A stretch of DNA of 64,000 bases from assembly GCF_020881035.1 (NCBI RefSeq), contig NZ_JAJITC010000008.1:62001-126000 (forward strand), written 5' to 3'. The notes under the pieces are model-generated. The model did no database searches and was not told the DNA's origin. It saw only the letters and a list, made by a program, of their open reading frames with translations. This document shows positions 61,423 to 64,000 of this stretch, in pieces. The DNA comes from Paraburkholderia translucens (lineage in GTDB: Bacteria; Pseudomonadota; Gammaproteobacteria; Burkholderiales; Burkholderiaceae). Position 1 is the first letter of the stretch; each line of letters starts with the position of its first letter. The translations under genes and the position numbers were made by a program.

Positions 61423-62316
61423 ATGAAGATTAAAAAAGCTGCGCTGCTGCTCGCCACTCTGGGATTGTTTACCGTTGGCGCGCACGCGCAAGATTCGGGC
61501 ACGCTGAAAAAGATCAAGGACACGGGCGTCATCACGCTGGGCCACCGCGAATCGTCGATTCCGTTCTCGTATTACGACGACAAGCAGAACGTGATCGGCT
61601 ACTCGCAGGATTACGCGATGAAGATCGTCGAGGCCGTCAAGCAGAAGCTGAACATGCCGAATCTGAAGGTCAAGCTCGTGCCGGTCACGTCGCAAAACCG
61701 CATTCCGCTGGTGCAGAACGGCACGGTCGACATCGAGTGCGGTTCCACCACGAATAACCTCGAGCGCCAGCAGCAGGCCGCCTTCACGAATACGATCTTC
61801 GTGATCGGCACGCGCCTCATGACGAAGAAAGACTCCGGCATCAAGGACTTCCCGGACCTGAAGGGCAAGACGGTCGTGACGACCGCCGGCACCACGTCCG
61901 AGCGCCTGCTTCGCAAGATGAACCAGGACAAGAACATGGGCATGAACATCATCAGCGCGAAGGATCACGGCGAGTCGTTCCTGACGCTGTCGACGGGTCG
62001 CGCCGCCGCGTTCATGATGGACGACGCGCTGCTCGCCGGCGAGCGCGCGAAGTCGAGCAATCCGGGCGATTTCGTGATCGTCGGCACGCCGCAATCGCGT
62101 GAGGCGTACGGCTGCATGTTGCGCAAGAACGACGCGGACTTCAAGAAGGTCGCCGACGACGCGATCGCGAAGGTGCAGCTCTCGAGCGAAGGCGAGCAGA
62201 TCTACAAGCGCTGGTTCGAATCGCCGATCCCGCCGAAGGGCCTGAACCTGAACTTCCCGATGAGCGACGATATGCGCGCGCTGTTCAAGAACCCGAACGA
62301 CAAGGCAATCGACTAA
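61423..62316 (+). CDS. gltI: Glutamate/aspartate-binding periplasmic protein GltI
   Basis: Periplasmic receptor for glutamate and aspartate. The 297-residue precursor (E. coli GltI 302) has the signal peptide MKIKKAALLLATLGLFTVGAHA. The mature part shows GVITLGHRESSIPFSYYDDKQNVIGYSQDYAMKIVEAVK, VPVTSQNRIPLVQNGTVDIECGSTTNNLERQQ, and SAKDHGESFLTLSTGRAAAFMMDDALLAG, the family profile. TAGGAGAT precedes the ATG. A terminator-like hairpin separates it from gltJ. Confidence 0.97.
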   Translation: MKIKKAALLLATLGLFTVGAHAQDSGTLKKIKDTGVITLGHRESSIPFSYYDDKQNVIGYSQDYAMKIVEAVKQKLNMPNLKVKLVPVTSQNRIPLVQNGTVDIECGSTTNNLERQQQAAFTNTIFVIGTRLMTKKDSGIKDFPDLKGKTVVTTAGTTSERLLRKMNQDKNMGMNIISAKDHGESFLTLSTGRAAAFMMDDALLAGERAKSSNPGDFVIVGTPQSREAYGCMLRKNDADFKKVADDAIAKVQLSSEGEQIYKRWFESPIPPKGLNLNFPMSDDMRALFKNPNDKAID

Positions 62317-62356
62317 ACGCTCACCGCTTTTTCGACACTTTCGTAACGCTGAACGG

Positions 62357-62393
62357 AACGGAAGGGGCCACGCGCTTCTTCCGTTTCTTTTTT
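62357..62393 (+). terminator. Internal terminator-like hairpin between gltI and gltJ
   Basis: aacggaag / cttccgtt, an 8-bp stem with a 13-nt loop, followed by TCTTTTTT. It lies within the operon and would reduce gltJKL transcription relative to gltI. Confidence 0.7.
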
Positions 62394-62408
62394 GCCGGAG
62401 TCTTGGTC

Positions 62409-63149
62409 ATGTCATATCACTGGAACTGGGGCATTCTGCTGAGTCCCGTCTCCACGGGCGAGCCGACCACCTATCTGGGCTGGCTGTTGTCAGGACTGTG
62501 GGTGACGGTCACCGTGTCGCTGTCGGCATGGGTGATCGCGCTGATCGTCGGTTCGCTCTTCGGCGTGCTGCGCACGGTGCCGAACAAATGGGCATCGGGC
62601 ATCGGCACCGTCTACGTCGCGGTTTTCCGCAACATTCCGCTGATCGTGCAGTTCTTCATCTGGTATCTGGTGATACCGGAGTTGCTGCCCGTGTCGATCG
62701 GCAACTGGTTCAAGCAATTGCCGCCGAGCGCGCAGTTCTTCTCCTCGTCGATCGTGTGTCTCGGTCTCTTCACCGCCGCGCGCGTGTGCGAGCAGGTGCG
62801 CTCGGGCATCAACGCTCTGCCGCGCGGACAGCGCGCGGCCGGTCTCGCGGTGGGCTTCACCCAATGGCAGACGTATCGCTACGTGCTGCTGCCGGTCGCG
62901 TACCGGATCATCGTGCCGCCGCTCACCTCGGAGTTTCTGAACATCTTCAAGAACTCCGCGGTCGCTTCGACGATCGGTCTGCTCGATCTGTCCGCGCAGG
63001 CGCGTCAGCTCGTCGACTATACGGCGCAGACGTATGAGTCGTTCATTGCGGTCACGCTCGCGTACATGCTGATCAATCTGATCGTGATGCAACTGATGCG
63101 CTGGGTCGAAGCGAAGACCCGGCTGCCCGGCTATATCGGAGGCAAGTGA
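62409..63149 (+). CDS. gltJ: Glutamate/aspartate ABC transporter permease GltJ
   Basis: One of two permease subunits of the importer. The 246-residue length equals E. coli GltJ. It begins [29 protein letters not shown], with about five helices and the permease loop [49 protein letters not shown] 62409 has GGAG eight bases upstream. Its TGA overlaps the next gene. Confidence 0.96.
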   Translation: MSYHWNWGILLSPVSTGEPTTYLGWLLSGLWVTVTVSLSAWVIALIVGSLFGVLRTVPNKWASGIGTVYVAVFRNIPLIVQFFIWYLVIPELLPVSIGNWFKQLPPSAQFFSSSIVCLGLFTAARVCEQVRSGINALPRGQRAAGLAVGFTQWQTYRYVLLPVAYRIIVPPLTSEFLNIFKNSAVASTIGLLDLSAQARQLVDYTAQTYESFIAVTLAYMLINLIVMQLMRWVEAKTRLPGYIGGK

Positions 63150-63826
63150 TGCATCATTTCGACTGGAGCGGTATTCCGGGCGCGCTGCCTACGCTGTGGA
63201 CCGGCGCCATCATCACGTTCAAGATCACGCTGGTCGCGATCGTGTTCGGCATCATCTGGGGCACCATTCTCGCAATGTTCCGGCTGTCGCCCATCAAACC
63301 CCTCGCATGGTTCGCGCAGGGCTACGTGACGATCTTCCGTTCGATCCCGCTCGTGATGGTGCTGCTGTGGTTTTTCCTGATCGTGCCGCAGGTGCTGCAA
63401 AGCGTGCTCGGTCTGTCGGCGGACATCGACATCCGGCTGGCCTCGGCAATGGTCGCGTTCTCGCTGTTCGAGGCCGCGTATTATTCCGAGATCATCCGCG
63501 CCGGCATTCAGGCGGTGCCGCGCGGCCAGGTCAACGCGTCGTTCGCGCTCGGCATGACCTATGGACAGGCGATGCGTCTGATCATCCTGCCGCAGGCATT
63601 CCGCGCGATGGTGCCGCTGTTGCTCACGCAAGGTATCGTGCTGTTTCAGGATACGTCGCTCGTCTACGTGATCAGCCTCGCCGACTTCTTCCGCACGGCC
63701 ACGAATATTGGCGATCGTGACGGCACGAATGTCGAGATGGTACTGTTCGCGGGTGCGGTTTATTTCGTGATCTGCGTGATCGCGTCGAGCCTCGTCAAAG
63801 GTCTTCAGAAAAAGGTCGCAAGATGA
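63149..63826 (+). CDS. gltK: Glutamate/aspartate ABC transporter permease GltK
   Basis: Second permease subunit. The 225-residue protein (E. coli GltK 224) starts [29 protein letters not shown] and carries the amino-acid permease loop [53 protein letters not shown] one codon earlier (63146) is an alternative start with GGAGG closer by. It overlaps gltJ and, by ATGA, gltL. Confidence 0.96.
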   Translation: MHHFDWSGIPGALPTLWTGAIITFKITLVAIVFGIIWGTILAMFRLSPIKPLAWFAQGYVTIFRSIPLVMVLLWFFLIVPQVLQSVLGLSADIDIRLASAMVAFSLFEAAYYSEIIRAGIQAVPRGQVNASFALGMTYGQAMRLIILPQAFRAMVPLLLTQGIVLFQDTSLVYVISLADFFRTATNIGDRDGTNVEMVLFAGAVYFVICVIASSLVKGLQKKVAR

Positions 63827-64000
63827 TCTCTATCAAGAATGTTTCGAAGTGGTATGGCCACTTCCAGGTGCTGACCGACTGCACGACGGAAGTCAAAAAG
63901 GGTGAAGTGGTCGTGGTGTGCGGGCCGTCCGGTTCGGGCAAGTCCACGCTGATCAAGACTGTCAACGGCCTCGAGCCGTTTCAGAAGGGCGAGATCGTCA
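63823..64000 (+). CDS. gltL: Glutamate/aspartate ABC transporter ATPase GltL, partial
   Basis: Cut by the window end after 59 codons. The visible part starts [20 protein letters not shown] and includes Walker [20 protein letters not shown], as in amino-acid ABC ATPases. The ATG overlaps the gltK stop (ATGA), so the four genes gltIJKL form one unit. Confidence 0.96.
   Translation, partial: MISIKNVSKWYGHFQVLTDCTTEVKKGEVVVVCGPSGSGKSTLIKTVNGLEPFQKGEIV

Overview
The window is GC-rich, densely coded chromosomal DNA of a beta-proteobacterium, most likely Paraburkholderia or Burkholderia sensu lato, main chromosome. This rests on the Entner-Doudoroff cluster with HexR, the DUF3426 zinc-ribbon gene next to prmA-accC-accB-aroQ, the mpl neighbourhood, the malic enzyme-Pta fusion, the BamE/Fur pair and the gltIJKL importer. 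No database search was run, so the genus is an inference. About 62 protein genes are called with start codons refined from Shine-Dalgarno sites, operon overlaps and family start points, plus two candidate small ORFs. I saw no rRNA, tRNA, CRISPR array, prophage, transposase or insertion sequence.

Layout. 1-6.2 kb, minus strand: tpx, a DUF3426 protein, prmA, accC, accB, aroQ and a TlpA-like thioredoxin. 6.2-13.1 kb: an uncharacterised gene divergent from mpl, then a YqiA-type esterase, an RNase II-family exonuclease, aroE and mtgA, closed by a good terminator. 13.1-23.9 kb: a sugar-acid/aldose island with an IclR regulator, dgoK, dgoA, a short-chain dehydrogenase (SDR), araFGH, a second SDR, an SMP-30 lactonase and an aldose 1-epimerase. 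24.0-27.6 kb: pyrF, then cupin, pncC, pgpA and thiL on the minus strand. 27.8-33 kb: maeB, a barnase/barstar-type pair, rsmE and a VOC protein. 33.3-36.5 kb: tkt and gap. 36.6-40.5 kb: a GntR/FCD regulator divergent from dctA, then alc and allA (ureide use). 40.6-51 kb: fur/bamE, dapB, exbB/exbD-like genes, leuS, lptE, holA, proA and hemJ. 51.1-57.0 kb: hexR divergent from edd-eda, then a gluconate permease and gntK. 57.1-64 kb: purB, a HypT-like LysR regulator, gdhA and gltIJK with the start of gltL.

How the genes work together. Two carbon circuits stand out. One is a complete gluconate/Entner-Doudoroff module (uptake, GntK, Edd, Eda), with HexR facing edd across an intergenic region that carries two HexR-like palindromes. 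The other is the dgo/ara island, which has the oxidation, lactone hydrolysis, kinase and aldolase steps for an aldose plus an arabinose/galactose-type ABC importer, but no sugar-acid dehydratase. A third circuit is suggested by identical 13-bp palindromes upstream of dctA and alc, with a related half-conserved site by the GntR gene.

The least ordinary parts are the secreted barnase-like RNase with an N-terminally extended barstar and a repeat-rich promoter region, the unknown gene beside mpl, the candidate regulator operators, two hairpins placed between binding-protein genes and their transporter partners, and extra low-complexity tails on Edd, RNase II and BamE.
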